Positions 1 to 8,678 are shown, counted from the first letter of the stretch. The stretch: 64,000 nt of DNA from Arthrobacter pullicola (GCF_014836875.1 NZ_JACSQC010000002.1:450834-514833), one strand, 5' to 3'. The notes: generated by a model from the sequence alone, not told the origin. Numbers and translations: made by a program.

Positions 1-1
1 A

Positions 2-190
2 CTTTCCCGCAAGCGCCAGGAAACCATCGATGAGCTCAGTGCCTGGGTGCGCGCAATGGTGGCCCTGCACCGGGCAGGCTTCCACACCCCGCAGGACCCC
101 GGCCCCATGGCACCGCATTTCCACGCCGACGAGGACGGCGGTTTCATCCACAGCCATGACGAGGAGCCCGGCGCTGTCCACCGTCACTGA
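2..190 (+). CDS. ureG: Urease accessory GTPase UreG, C-terminal end (partial)
   Basis: Only the last 62 codons are present; the gene enters from the left edge in reading frame 2 and stops at TGA 188-190. The visible tail has a helix ending in ELSAWVRAM, which resembles the end of the UreG/HypB GTPase fold, followed by a His/Asp-rich extension (PHFHADEDGG and HSHDEE) of the sort that binds nickel. The P-loop region is outside the window. The assignment rests mainly on the next gene being ureD and on the nickel permease beyond it; UreG is the GTPase that drives nickel insertion into urease together with UreD and UreF. Another metal-handling protein with a His-rich tail cannot be excluded. Confidence 0.6.
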   Translation, partial: LSRKRQETIDELSAWVRAMVALHRAGFHTPQDPGPMAPHFHADEDGGFIHSHDEEPGAVHRH

Positions 191-206
191 TCCGGTCCGG
201 GGAGCC

Positions 207-1094
207 ATGGACGGCAGACCGCGGCCCACCCGGATAGCAGTGGAGCGAACAGGACCCGGCGCCCGGTTTTCCGTGCTCGATCAGGGGCTGTATCTGGCGC
301 CGCGGCCAGTCAGCGTCCCGCTCCGCGCTTCCGGCGGCGGAAACCCGCGCCTGCGCGTTGCGCTGATCGGGATCCATATGATGCTGCTGGGCGGCGACGA
401 TGTCCGGATCGAGGTCACGGTGGGTCCGGGGGTCACCCTTGAGCTGATCGAGCCGGCCGGGATGGTGGCGTACGACGCCGAGGGGGTGGCCTCGCGCTGG
501 TCTCTGGACGCCGTGCTCGGCGAGGGGTCGACGCTGGTTTGGGACGGTGCACCGTTTGTGGTGGCCGGCGGGTCCAACGTCCTCCGGGAGACCCGCGTAC
601 GGCTGGACGCAGGCGCACGGGTGCTGCTCCGGGAAACCCTGGTGCTCGGACGCTCCGGAGAGGCCGGGGGTGCGCTGCGCAGCGTTACGCGGCTGGCCGG
701 TCCCAGTGGCGACTTCCTGTACGAGGATCTGGACCTTACCGGCACCCGGCGGCAGGCCATTGGCGTACTGGGTGCCTCCAAGGTCCTGGCCAGCGCGACG
801 GCGGCCGGCTGGCGGCCGTCACCAGAACAGGGAGCGTCGCCGGAACAGGGGACGTCACCAGAACAGGAAGCGTCGCCGGAACAGGGGCCGGGAACCGGCG
901 AGGCCCCGAACGCCGGCCTGGACCGAAACGCGGCCCAGGGAACCACCGGCCAGGGAACCGCCGGCCCCGCGGCACACCGGTTCGATCTTGCCGCCGACGG
1001 CGCTGTCCTGCGCGCGCTGGCCGATTCGGCCCATCAAGCCGACCGCCTCGTCCAGGCGGAGTACAGCCGGTGGAAGGACCAGCTTACGGAGTAA
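207..1094 (+). CDS. ureD: Urease accessory protein UreD (UreH)
   Basis: A protein of 295 residues that matches the UreD family: an early LRVALIGIHMMLLGGDD segment, then ELIEPAGMVAY, and a central SRWSLDAVLGEGSTLVWDGAPFV block. UreD is the scaffold that binds apo-urease and passes nickel from UreG/UreF. I chose ATG 207, just after the ureG stop and preceded by GGGGAG; an in-frame ATG at 156 would overlap the ureG tail and has no clear ribosome site. Residues about 205-228 are a Ser-Pro-Glu-Gln repeat encoded by a DNA tandem repeat, and the following 30 residues are low-complexity Gly/Thr/Ala, so the protein carries an expanded linker relative to the family. It ends 11 bp inside the convergent downstream gene. 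Confidence 0.85.
   Translation: MDGRPRPTRIAVERTGPGARFSVLDQGLYLAPRPVSVPLRASGGGNPRLRVALIGIHMMLLGGDDVRIEVTVGPGVTLELIEPAGMVAYDAEGVASRWSLDAVLGEGSTLVWDGAPFVVAGGSNVLRETRVRLDAGARVLLRETLVLGRSGEAGGALRSVTRLAGPSGDFLYEDLDLTGTRRQAIGVLGASKVLASATAAGWRPSPEQGASPEQGTSPEQEASPEQGPGTGEAPNAGLDRNAAQGTTGQGTAGPAAHRFDLAADGAVLRALADSAHQADRLVQAEYSRWKDQLTE
819..890 (+). repeat. Four 18-bp tandem repeats inside ureD
   Basis: Four consecutive 18-bp units of the pattern TCRCCRGAACAGGRRRCG at 819-836, 837-854, 855-872 and 873-890. Units 1 and 3, and 2 and 4, are the closest pairs, which suggests a 36-bp duplication. In frame they encode repeats of SPEQG/EA within UreD. Confidence 0.9.
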
Positions 1095-1920
1095 CCCCGC
1101 GCCGCGCCTGGGTGCTGCCATCCGGTTCCGGAAAAGTGTCCGCGTGCCCCGCCGCGGCGTCGGCCAGGCCGTCCAGCAGAGTCACCAGGGCCTCCGCGCC
1201 ATGGGCTGCCGTATTATTCGTCATCCTGCCGATGGGAAAGGACCGGGCCTGGATCTCTGTCAGCCGGCCTGCCGGCTGCAGTTCGACGTGAATGACCAGC
1301 TCATGCCTCCGGGCCTTTCGAGTCCGGAGCCAGAGCGAGCGGCCGCTCTCTTCGATGAGGGAGAATGCCGGATTGCCATGCAGCTCGCCCTCGATCAGCC
1401 GCCGCGTCTCCGCATAGGGAAGTCCCGGGGCCAGCTGTGCCGCCGCCAGCCGTCCCTGCCCGTGGGCAGAGCAGTGCAGCCCGGTCCTGGTGATGCGCTT
1501 GCGCGTCGATACAAGAACGTAGACGGTGAAGCCCCACATGCAGGCCAGGACGGCCCCAAAGACGAGCAGGAGAAGGCCGTCGTCCTGTCTGCCCCAGATC
1601 AGCACCAACAGGACTAAGGAACAGCTGACAAATATGCTCAGCCCGGTATTTAGCCACAGGGCCAGACGGTTGTTCCTGCTCAGGCCTTTTCGCTGGATGT
1701 ACGCCTCCGGGTCCCGTTTCAGGGCGGCGAAAGCCGCCTCTCTCCGGTAAACCACTGTGGCGGACACCAGCGCAGCAGCGCTGACGCTGATACACGCCTT
1801 CCAGGGACTTTCTTCCGTCCCCAGCTGCACAAAAACCAGCCCAAGAAGGTAACCAAGGACAGGGGCCAGCGCCAGAATTGCAAGCAGGCGTCTGGCAACG
1901 GGTTTGCTTCGCCACAACAT
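1084..1920 (-). CDS. Hypothetical integral membrane protein
   Basis: A 278-residue protein I do not recognise. The N-terminal half has two hydrophobic segments (about residues 8-30 and 38-55), a basic loop containing RREAAF and KRDPEAYIQRKG, then two more membrane segments (about 85-105 and 110-135). The remaining half is soluble and charged, with no catalytic motif I can name. The ATG at 1920 gives a protein that starts just before the first membrane helix; an upstream in-frame start at 1971 adds 17 residues without membrane features. It is convergent with ureD (11-bp overlap) and follows the nickel permease on the same strand, but nothing in the protein ties it to urease. Confidence 0.6.
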   Translation of the reverse strand: MLWRSKPVARRLLAILALAPVLGYLLGLVFVQLGTEESPWKACISVSAAALVSATVVYRREAAFAALKRDPEAYIQRKGLSRNNRLALWLNTGLSIFVSCSLVLLVLIWGRQDDGLLLLVFGAVLACMWGFTVYVLVSTRKRITRTGLHCSAHGQGRLAAAQLAPGLPYAETRRLIEGELHGNPAFSLIEESGRSLWLRTRKARRHELVIHVELQPAGRLTEIQARSFPIGRMTNNTAAHGAEALVTLLDGLADAAAGHADTFPEPDGSTQARRGVTP

Positions 1921-2058
1921 GGCAGGGAACCTAATTCCCGCGCTCCGGCTTGGCAACAGTGGAGTTGGCACGGTGGATTGGCGCAGTGGAACAGCCTGTT
2001 CCGCAGCGTACGCCGGACGGCGCCCGAGTCGGGGAAGAACCTGCCCCTGGTTCCGCCG

Positions 2059-3117
2059 TCAGCGGGTCAGCCCGGCCGATGTCTTCCAGTACGCTGCCGC
2101 GGCGGCCCAGGCCGCCAGGAAAATCCCGACGACCGCGAAGCCGAAGTACTCCAGGTCAAGCCCGCCGATCCAGGCCACCGGCCCGGTCTGGAGGCCCAGG
2201 AGATCGGTGAACATTCCGCCCAGCACCGCTGCACCGACCAGGAACGCCACGGCCACCGAGACTCCGGTGATAACGAGGTTGTAGAAGACCTTCCGCTCCG
2301 GAGCGTCGTAGGCCCATTTGTAGACCCGGGCCATAAGCACACCATCGAGGGAATCGAAGAGGACCATGCCGGCGGTGAAAAGCAGCGGCAGAACCATCAC
2401 CACATACCAGGGCAGCAGGACGACGGCGCCTCCGGCAACCACAAACAGGCCGATGGTGGTTGCAGTATCCAGGCCAAGGCCGAACAGGAAACCGAGCGGG
2501 TACATTTTCCACGGCCGGTCCACGCGCCGGGCAACGGGTCCCAGCAGCCGGCTGATGAACCCGCGCTGCTCCAGCGCGGCCTCCAGCTCTTCCTCCTGGA
2601 AGCTGCCTGACCGCAGCCGGCGGAAGACCCGCACAATTCCAGCCAGGGCAACCAGGTTGACGGCGCCAATCAACAGCAGGAACGTCCCGGAAACCGCCGG
2701 ACCCCAGATGCCGGAGACCTGTTTCAACACCGAACCGTCATCCGACAGCTGCCCGGCCAGCGCATCCACCCCCGCAGCCAGTACGGCCACCGCTCCCACC
2801 ACGATCGTCGAGTGGCCGAGCGCGAACCAAAACCCCGTGGAGACCGGCCGCGCCGAGCCGACCGCAAGCCGGCGGGTGGTGTTGTCGATGGCCGCTATAT
2901 GGTCGGCGTCAAAGGCGTGCCGCACGCCCAGGAGGTAGGCAGTGACTGCCAGCCCCACACCGAAGACGGCGCCGCCGTCGCCGGTCCGGTAGCTGTGCGG
3001 CAGGACCAGCAGTGCGAACCCGCCCCAGGCGAGCAGGTGCAGCACACCCAGGGTCAGGCCCATTCCCCAAAGGCTTCTGCGGACAGATGTGGTGGACAGA
3101 GTGAGCGCAGTTGGCAT
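2059..3117 (-). CDS. NiCoT-family nickel/cobalt permease
   Basis: A 352-residue membrane protein carrying the NiCoT signature RHAFDADHIAAIDN at residues 66-79; the H-x4-DH core sits in transmembrane helix 2 and is essential for Ni2+/Co2+ transport in HoxN/NixA. Other family blocks are visible (FALGHSTIVV, and LGFDTAT-like LGLDTATTIGLF). About eight hydrophobic helices are present. I chose ATG 3117 because GAGG lies five bases upstream; the longer frame to 3174 lacks such a site. Its position next to the urease accessory genes suggests that it supplies nickel to urease. The choice between Ni and Co as preferred substrate cannot be made from sequence alone. Confidence 0.92.
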   Translation of the reverse strand: MPTALTLSTTSVRRSLWGMGLTLGVLHLLAWGGFALLVLPHSYRTGDGGAVFGVGLAVTAYLLGVRHAFDADHIAAIDNTTRRLAVGSARPVSTGFWFALGHSTIVVGAVAVLAAGVDALAGQLSDDGSVLKQVSGIWGPAVSGTFLLLIGAVNLVALAGIVRVFRRLRSGSFQEEELEAALEQRGFISRLLGPVARRVDRPWKMYPLGFLFGLGLDTATTIGLFVVAGGAVVLLPWYVVMVLPLLFTAGMVLFDSLDGVLMARVYKWAYDAPERKVFYNLVITGVSVAVAFLVGAAVLGGMFTDLLGLQTGPVAWIGGLDLEYFGFAVVGIFLAAWAAAAAYWKTSAGLTR

Positions 3118-3226
3118 GGGAACCTCAAAGCGTTGAACCGGCTGGGACAGAATCCGATCGTACGAACCCTGCATTGCGGCGGTGTAAACAGGAGGGTCCC
3201 CCCGTGTTACGGCGCTGGAGACAGCA

Positions 3227-3273
3227 CTGTCCCTGCTGCACCGGTTGCAAAAGCGCCGGTGCGGCAGGGACAG
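3227..3273 (-). terminator. Hairpin downstream of NCS1 permease
   Basis: An inverted repeat with 18-base arms (CTGTCCCTGC-TGCACCGG against CCGGTGC-GGCAGGGACAG) and an 11-base loop, about 30 bp beyond the stop of the NCS1 permease gene. There is no T-tract, so it may be a weak terminator or a transcript-stabilising hairpin. Confidence 0.6.
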
Positions 3274-3301
3274 GGACGGTTAGGGCTGCTGGGGAGAAGA
3301 A

Positions 3302-4846
3302 CTAGGCAGCGGTCACCGGTTCAGCAGCCGCATCCTCCGAAGTGATCGGTGTGTTCTTTGGTGCTGCGGCGCGGACGAAGCGCGGGCCTTCGGGACCGTA
3401 CGCATCAGCCGGTTCCGGGAACAGCGCCAGTACCAGCGGGTACAGCAGCGCCGCCAGCCCGATCGAAACCGGGATGCTCAGATCGACGCCCGCCGCGAGG
3501 TTGCCCAGCGGGCCGACGAACTGGTCCGGGAGGTTGACGAACATCAGGCCGGTGAGGGCGGAGACTCCCCAGACGCCCATGGCCCGCCAGTTCCAGCCGT
3601 TGTTGAACCAGTAACGGCCGCCCACCTGGCGGCGGTTGAAGACCTGCAGCGAATCGGAGTCGTACCAGCCGCGGCGGGTCACGAATCCGACCATCATAAT
3701 GATCATCCAGGGAGCGGTGCAGGTGATGATCAGCACGGCGAAGGTGGAAATGCTCTGCACGATATTGAAGGCAAACCGGCCAACGAAGATGAAGATGATC
3801 GCGACGATGCCGATGAAGATGGTTGCCTGGATCCGGGAGAACCGCGGGAACACCGAGGAGAAGTCCAGGCCCGTTCCGTAGAGGGCGGTGGTGCCCGTGG
3901 ACATTCCGCCGATCAGGGCGATCAGGCAGACCGGCAGGAAGTACCAGGCCGGGGCGATTTCCAGCAGGCCGCCAACGTAGTCGGAGCCTTCGAGGAAGGC
4001 CGGCGCCTGGATGGCGATAATCGTGGCGGTGACGAGGCCGAAGAGGAACGGCACCAAGGTGGCCATCTGGGCCAGGAAGGCTGCCCCCAGGATCCGGATT
4101 TTGGGGGTTTCCGCCGGAATGTAGCGGGACCAGTCCCCCAGGAAAGCGCCGAAGGACACCGGGTTGGACATCACGATCAGCGCCGCGCCAATAAAGGAAG
4201 GCCAGTAGAGCGCAGCGGTTTCGGCATCTGCACCGGGCCCGAAGATTCCGGCGTAGGACGGATCGAACGCCCCGGCGAAGGCGACGATGCCCAGCAGGAA
4301 GAGCGCGGACGCGGCAACGACCGCGATTTTGTTGACCCACAGCATGAACCGGTACCCGTAGATGCACACGGTGAGGATCAGGATGGCGAACACCGCGTAG
4401 GCAGCGCTCAGTGTGAAGACGTTATTGGGCAGGCCGACCAGCCGGTTGGCGCCACCCACCAGTGCGTCGCCGGAGCTCCACACGGAGATGGAGAAGAAGG
4501 CGAAAGCTGTCAGCAGGGACAGGAAGGAGCCGACGATGCGCCCGTGCACGCCCAGGTGCGCGGAGGAGGAGACGGCGTTGTTGGTACCGTTCGTTGGACC
4601 GAAGACGGCCATCGGAGCCAGGACCAGGGCTCCGGCAACCAGGCCCAGGACCGTGGCCAGCAAGGCGTCGCGGAAGGACAGGCCGAAGATAATCGGGAAG
4701 GAGCCCAGCACCACGGTGGCGAAGGTGTTGGCACCTCCGAAGGAGAGACGGAACAGGTCCCGCGGCCGGGATGTGCGTTCCGGGGCAGGAATCGGTTCAA
4801 TACCGTGTTGTTCCACCCGGGCGGCCGGCGGAGTTACTGTGCTCAT
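3302..4846 (-). CDS. NCS1-family purine-cytosine permease
   Basis: A 514-residue polytopic protein of the nucleobase:cation symporter-1 family (CodB/FCY2 type). Supporting segments are the FRLSFGGANTFATVVLG block near the N-terminus, the GPTNGTNNAVSSSAHLG loop, and SFGAFLGDWSRYIP in the middle, which is typical of cytosine/purine permeases. About twelve hydrophobic helices can be counted. Its start overlaps the stop of the upstream SnoaL-like gene by 4 bp (ATGA), so the two are translationally coupled. The substrate is probably a nucleobase or related heterocycle such as cytosine, hydantoin or thiamine precursor; which one cannot be decided. A hairpin follows its stop codon. Confidence 0.88.
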   Translation of the reverse strand: MSTVTPPAARVEQHGIEPIPAPERTSRPRDLFRLSFGGANTFATVVLGSFPIIFGLSFRDALLATVLGLVAGALVLAPMAVFGPTNGTNNAVSSSAHLGVHGRIVGSFLSLLTAFAFFSISVWSSGDALVGGANRLVGLPNNVFTLSAAYAVFAILILTVCIYGYRFMLWVNKIAVVAASALFLLGIVAFAGAFDPSYAGIFGPGADAETAALYWPSFIGAALIVMSNPVSFGAFLGDWSRYIPAETPKIRILGAAFLAQMATLVPFLFGLVTATIIAIQAPAFLEGSDYVGGLLEIAPAWYFLPVCLIALIGGMSTGTTALYGTGLDFSSVFPRFSRIQATIFIGIVAIIFIFVGRFAFNIVQSISTFAVLIITCTAPWMIIMMVGFVTRRGWYDSDSLQVFNRRQVGGRYWFNNGWNWRAMGVWGVSALTGLMFVNLPDQFVGPLGNLAAGVDLSIPVSIGLAALLYPLVLALFPEPADAYGPEGPRFVRAAAPKNTPITSEDAAAEPVTAA

Positions 4847-5256
4847 GCTGCCACGTCTTCGCTGGCCGCGGGTGCCGGGGACAGATGTTCGTGGACAGCC
4901 AGGACGGCTCCGTCCTCAGTACGGACGAACACGATGGTTTCCCGTTCCCGGGTCTCTTCGGACGCGCCGGGCGTGCCCGCTACGGTATGCACGTCATGGG
5001 TGAAGACGGCGGACGGACCGGCGAGCTGAATCCGGGCATTCGTGCTGGTGCAGGACTCGATTGCCCAGCCTTCGGCGGTCCAGCCCTCCCAGAGGGAGCG
5101 GTATTCGCTGCGGGATTCCAGCCGTGCCGGTTCTGTATGGAACACGAAGGTGGCGTCTTCAGCGAAGGCACCAAAGTAGGCCTCGGTATCGGTGGCGGCA
5201 AACGCGGCCACCAGGCGCTGGGCAGCGGCTTGGACCTCATCGCGGGTCAGATTCAT
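4843..5256 (-). CDS. SnoaL-like/NTF2-fold protein (DUF4440 type)
   Basis: A 137-residue soluble protein with the pattern of the SnoaL/NTF2 superfamily: an N-terminal amphipathic helix, then AYFGAFAEDATFVFHTEP, a central basic/aromatic stretch and the final strands ETIVFVRTEDGAVLAVHEHLSP. Proteins of this fold are small cone-shaped isomerases, hydrolases or ligand-binding subunits. It is the first gene of a two-gene unit with the NCS1 permease and overlaps it by 4 bp, so it probably acts on the imported compound. No catalytic dyad can be assigned with confidence. The ATG at 5256 is preceded by AAGGA. Confidence 0.7.
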   Translation of the reverse strand: MNLTRDEVQAAAQRLVAAFAATDTEAYFGAFAEDATFVFHTEPARLESRSEYRSLWEGWTAEGWAIESCTSTNARIQLAGPSAVFTHDVHTVAGTPGASEETRERETIVFVRTEDGAVLAVHEHLSPAPAASEDVAA

Positions 5257-5345
5257 GGCGGAAATCCTTACTGTGCCCGGGACGGCGGGCAGGCTGTGGA
5301 CCGCGTCACCATTGCGACGCGAGTGTGACTACTAAACATCAAAAA

Positions 5346-5360
5346 TTGCTTATTAGGCAA
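5346..5360 (-). promoter_or_regulatory. Possible operator/promoter for SnoaL-NCS1 unit
   Basis: A 15-bp imperfect palindrome TTGCTTATTAGGCAA (outer TTGC...GCAA) in an AT-rich patch about 90 bp before the SnoaL-like gene. The AT-rich context in otherwise GC-rich DNA suggests a promoter region; the boxes themselves are not convincing enough to place. Confidence 0.3.
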
Positions 5361-5414
5361 CTCTTTAACACGTCGGTAACATAACCCCGGCCCGAACGCG
5401 TCATGAAACGCAAC

Positions 5415-5468
5415 CCAGCGGCTGCGAGGAGCCTTCCACGGTTGAGGAAGGCTCCCCGCAGCCGCTGG
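5415..5468 (-). terminator. Long hairpin terminator of MDR dehydrogenase
   Basis: A stem of about 23 bp with a single mismatch (arms CCAGCGGCTGCG...GGAGCCTTCC and the reverse) and an 8-base loop, starting 8 bp beyond the stop of the dehydrogenase at 5476. It lacks a clear T-tract on the minus strand. Confidence 0.75.
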
Positions 5469-5475
5469 TTGTGGT

Positions 5476-6501
5476 CTACGGGATCAGGACCAGCCGGATC
5501 GGATTACCTTCCTTGGCATCCAGGGATTTGACGGCCTGCTCAGCGTCGGCAAGCGGAATCCGAGCGCTGACGGACTTGGCAAAGTCCAGGCGTCCAAGCC
5601 GGGCCAGGGATACCAGCTGCGGCACGTGGTGCGCTTCAGATCCATAGTGCCCGCGGATCTGCTTGCGGGCGTAGGAGAAGTCCGTGCTGTCGTGGATGGT
5701 CATCGGCTTGCCGCTCAGGCCTACAAGAACCAGCCGTCCGCGCAGGCCCAGGCAGTCGAGGGCCTGAGTCCGGACCGCGTCAACCCCGGCGAAATCCAGT
5801 GCGACGTCCAGTCCGCGCCCGCCGGTGGCGGCTGCCATGGCCTCTGCGAAGTTCCCTGCTGCAGGGTCCAGGGCGTAGTCGGCGCCAAAGGACAGGGCGC
5901 GTTCCCGTGCTTCCGGGATCGGATCGACGGCAATAATCGGCGCGGCTCCGATGAGCCGCAGCAGCTGGACCCCATGCGCACCCAGCCCACCGATACCCCA
6001 GACACCCACGGCTTCACCGGCGCGCACATCTGCGGTGGAGGAGATGGCACCCCACGGGGTGGAGACGGCATCCGGGATGATCGACGCCTGGTCGAACGGT
6101 ATTTGGTCGCCCAGCGGGACCAGCACACCGGCAGGAACCACCAGGTACTCAGCCCAGCCGCCGTCGTAGTCCACTCCCATGGTGAGAGTCACGCCGTTGT
6201 GCTCATAGCCTGCCTGGACCACAACCCGGTCCCCCGCCGTCACCGAGGTGACGCCGGGCCCGGGAAGATCCACCGTCCCGGCCACTTCATGGCCAAGCGT
6301 GACTTCATCGCCCTGGAGGAATTTGGGACGGAGCAGCCCCTGGATCAGGTGGACATCCGAGAGGCAGACGCCTGCCGCGCCCACCTTGATCCGGACGAAT
6401 CCGGGGCCGGGGTCCGGCACCGGAACTTCCTGCATGGAAAACTTTCCGGTTTCGACATTCAGGCGTCCGGCGATCATCATCCGGGTAGTGCCGTTAGACA
6501 T
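5476..6501 (-). CDS. MDR-superfamily zinc-type alcohol dehydrogenase
   Basis: A 341-residue medium-chain dehydrogenase/reductase. The catalytic-zinc ligands are visible as Cys46 in GAAGVCLSDVH and the His71-Glu72 pair in LGHEVAGTVD. The Rossmann fingerprint GIGGLG lies in the middle (VGVWGIGGLGAHG), so it uses NAD(P)H. The structural-zinc loop with four closely spaced cysteines is absent; the position reads QAGYEHNGVTLTMG instead. I chose ATG 6501, preceded by AGAGG; an upstream frame to 6591 looks untranslated. It stands alone between two terminators or gaps. The substrate is unknown; loss of the structural-zinc cysteines is found in several quinone-reductase-like and sorbitol-type branches. 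Confidence 0.8.
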   Translation of the reverse strand: MSNGTTRMMIAGRLNVETGKFSMQEVPVPDPGPGFVRIKVGAAGVCLSDVHLIQGLLRPKFLQGDEVTLGHEVAGTVDLPGPGVTSVTAGDRVVVQAGYEHNGVTLTMGVDYDGGWAEYLVVPAGVLVPLGDQIPFDQASIIPDAVSTPWGAISSTADVRAGEAVGVWGIGGLGAHGVQLLRLIGAAPIIAVDPIPEARERALSFGADYALDPAAGNFAEAMAAATGGRGLDVALDFAGVDAVRTQALDCLGLRGRLVLVGLSGKPMTIHDSTDFSYARKQIRGHYGSEAHHVPQLVSLARLGRLDFAKSVSARIPLADAEQAVKSLDAKEGNPIRLVLIP

Positions 6502-6635
6502 TGCAAACCTCTTATAACAGTGGAAACTGCGCCGCGGGCGCGGCCGCAGAACCTCATTATCTGCCTGCGTAACAATCGCACCAAAACCCACGGCGCCTGT
6601 AGATGGGCCCGCAAGAGCCAGAGTGCACCAGCCGG

Positions 6636-7031
6636 CTACTCACCATCCACATACAGCCAGCGGCCCGCTTCCCGGAGAAAACTGCTGCGTTCACTCTGGA
6701 CGCCCGGAGCATCGTCCTCGCGGTAGTGAGCCGCGAAGGTCACGACGCCGGTGGAGTCCAGGGGGCCGCCTGCCTGGGTGGACATGATGTCCAGCCGCCG
6801 CCAGACCCGCGCGGGATCAAGGTCCAGCCTGGCTGGACGCGCACTTGGATGCCAGGTGCGCAGGAGGTAGCTGCTGTCTCCGGTCACGAAGGCTGTATAC
6901 CGCGAACGCATGAGCGCTTCCGCCGTCGGCGCGGGGACGCTGCCGGCATGGAAGCGGTGGCAGCATCCGCCATAGGTTTCTCCGCTGAGGCAGGGGCAGC
7001 GGTCGGAGGAGTTCAGCACCGGGAAAGTCAT
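6636..7031 (-). CDS. YchJ-family (UPF0225) SEC-C motif protein
   Basis: A 131-residue protein with the N-terminal zinc-binding SEC-C motif CPCLSGETYGGCCHRFH (residues 12-28) followed by the family core PTAEALMRSRYTAFVTGD and a C-terminal NTF2-like half ending GRWLYVDGE. This is the full length of the YchJ/UPF0225 family. Its molecular function is not established; SEC-C motifs bind zinc and often contact the translation or secretion machinery. It is followed 42 bp later by the protein kinase gene's stop end on the same strand, without evidence for a shared operon. Confidence 0.88.
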   Translation of the reverse strand: MTFPVLNSSDRCPCLSGETYGGCCHRFHAGSVPAPTAEALMRSRYTAFVTGDSSYLLRTWHPSARPARLDLDPARVWRRLDIMSTQAGGPLDSTGVVTFAAHYREDDAPGVQSERSSFLREAGRWLYVDGE

Positions 7032-7073
7032 TCCTCAAGTATGCGAGACTCCGGGTCCCAGGCATAAACCGGT

Positions 7074-8564
7074 CTACGGCGGACTGACTGGCTGCGGGGA
7101 TGTTCCGCTGACGTGTCCGGGATGAAGCGGGTACCGGCTCTGGTCCGCAGCGCCCACCCGGCCGGCCGCCAGGACGACGGCGACGGTGAGCACGGTCATG
7201 GCCAGGACGGCAAGCAAGGCCCGGCCGGTAATGACCGCACGGCTGGGAGGCACACGCACGGTACCTGCGTATCCCTGGACGGCACCGCGTGATCCACTGG
7301 CTCTCCACCGCCCGCCGTTCCGCCGTCCTGCAGGCCGGGAAACCGGTAGCAAGCCAATCGAGGGAGGTGTTTGCGGAGCCGCCGGCGTATGGACATCCGG
7401 GTGACCGGGTCCGTCGCCGTCCGCAAGGGCGGCGGCCGCCTGCTCTGCAGCGGGTGCAGGCACTGCTGACACCGGAAGGTTCAACGCCTCCCGGCCTGGC
7501 TCCGCATCTGTGCTGCCCGTTCCAGATGTCCCACCCGTTCCTGCTGGCCCACCCGTTCCTGCTGGCCAACCCGTTCCTGCTGTTCCACGGGTTCCTGCAA
7601 TTCCAGCCGTTCCCGAGACCGCCCCGGACACAATCGTCTCTGCGGCATCCTGGGCCGGCCCAGGAACTCCGTCATCAGCGGCACGGCGGAACGCTGCGGC
7701 TGCACCCGCCCAGCGGAAGTCCAGCAGGGACGCGGAAACCTCCCCCGCCGTGGGCCGGTCCTCCGGTGTGCGTGCCGTCATGGCGGACAGCAGCGACCGC
7801 CACTGCGGTCCCAGCGTTGCAGGGATCTCCGGGTCGCGGCTCAGTCGTGCGACGGCGGCTTCCACAGCGCTGCCGCCGAATTCGATCCGTCCCGTCACGC
7901 TTTCCAGCAGCACCAGTCCGAGCGAATAAATGTCCGACGAGGCGCAGGCCGAGCTGCCCGAGGCCTGTTCAGGGCTAAGGTAATTTGCGGTTCCCAGGGT
8001 CGCGCCGGTGGCCGTGATGCGGGCCCCGTCAACCATCCGGGCGATTCCAAAGTCGGTGAGTTTTGCCCGGGGCGCAGTCCCTGCGATGGCGGGCGGCAAC
8101 AGGATATTGGCCGGCTTCACGTCCCGGTGCACAACACCGCGGGCATGAATATATGCCAGCGCTCCAGCCAGCTCCGCTCCGATATATGCGGCGTCGGCCG
8201 CCGGGACGGGGTTATCCCGGAGCCGCTTTCGAAGATCCGGGCCGTCAACCAGCTCCATGACCAGGAACGCGCGCGGCTCGCCGGCGGCACCGTCGTCACG
8301 GCCGGCGTCGTCCTTGCCCGCGTCAAACAGGGTGACCAGCCCGGGGTGTGTGAGGGAGGCCAGCAGGTGCATTTCCGTGTCCTGGCGCTCGACGTCGTCG
8401 GGGTCCACAGCACTGGCTCGGAAGAGCTTCACCGCAATGTCGCGGCCGAGAGCTTCATCCTGTCCTCGATAGACGGTGGCCATGCCACCGTGGCCTATGG
8501 GTTCGGTGAGTCGGTAACGGCCCGCAATCAGACGATTCAGGCCACCCGCTGCGCTGATTTCCAT
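7074..8564 (-). CDS. Membrane-anchored Ser/Thr protein kinase (PknB-like)
   Basis: A 496-residue Hanks-type kinase. The Gly-rich loop GHGGMATVYRG (24-34), the ATP-anchoring Lys46 in AVKLF, the catalytic loop HRDVKPAN (146-153) and DFG (171-173) are intact, so it should be active. After the kinase domain (about 17-290) comes a Gly/Thr/Pro-rich linker with repeated GTAGTG/PAGTGG units and a single membrane helix near residues 455-478, leaving a short outer tail; no PASTA domains are present. The start at ATG 8564 is preceded by AGAAGG. It probably phosphorylates cytosolic or FHA-type partners; none is adjacent. The linker is encoded by degenerate DNA repeats around 7510-7610. Confidence 0.93.
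   Translation of the reverse strand: MEISAAGGLNRLIAGRYRLTEPIGHGGMATVYRGQDEALGRDIAVKLFRASAVDPDDVERQDTEMHLLASLTHPGLVTLFDAGKDDAGRDDGAAGEPRAFLVMELVDGPDLRKRLRDNPVPAADAAYIGAELAGALAYIHARGVVHRDVKPANILLPPAIAGTAPRAKLTDFGIARMVDGARITATGATLGTANYLSPEQASGSSACASSDIYSLGLVLLESVTGRIEFGGSAVEAAVARLSRDPEIPATLGPQWRSLLSAMTARTPEDRPTAGEVSASLLDFRWAGAAAAFRRAADDGVPGPAQDAAETIVSGAVSGTAGIAGTRGTAGTGWPAGTGGPAGTGGTSGTGSTDAEPGREALNLPVSAVPAPAAEQAAAALADGDGPGHPDVHTPAAPQTPPSIGLLPVSRPAGRRNGGRWRASGSRGAVQGYAGTVRVPPSRAVITGRALLAVLAMTVLTVAVVLAAGRVGAADQSRYPLHPGHVSGTSPQPVSPP
7510..7610. repeat. Degenerate repeats in kinase linker
   Basis: A run of imperfect 18-21 bp units around the motif TTCCTGCTGGCCCACCCG, encoding the Gly-Thr-Ala/Pro linker of the kinase on the minus strand. 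It is consistent with slippage expansion in a non-structured protein region. Confidence 0.7.
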
Positions 8565-8678
8565 GCTGCAACCTTCTCTCGCCACTTAAGAGTAACGGGT
8601 GGTTTGCAGCACGTAGATGGGCTCCGCGTACTTATTTTTGAACCGGGTTTTTCCCTCGTGAAAGTCCCCTGAATACGC

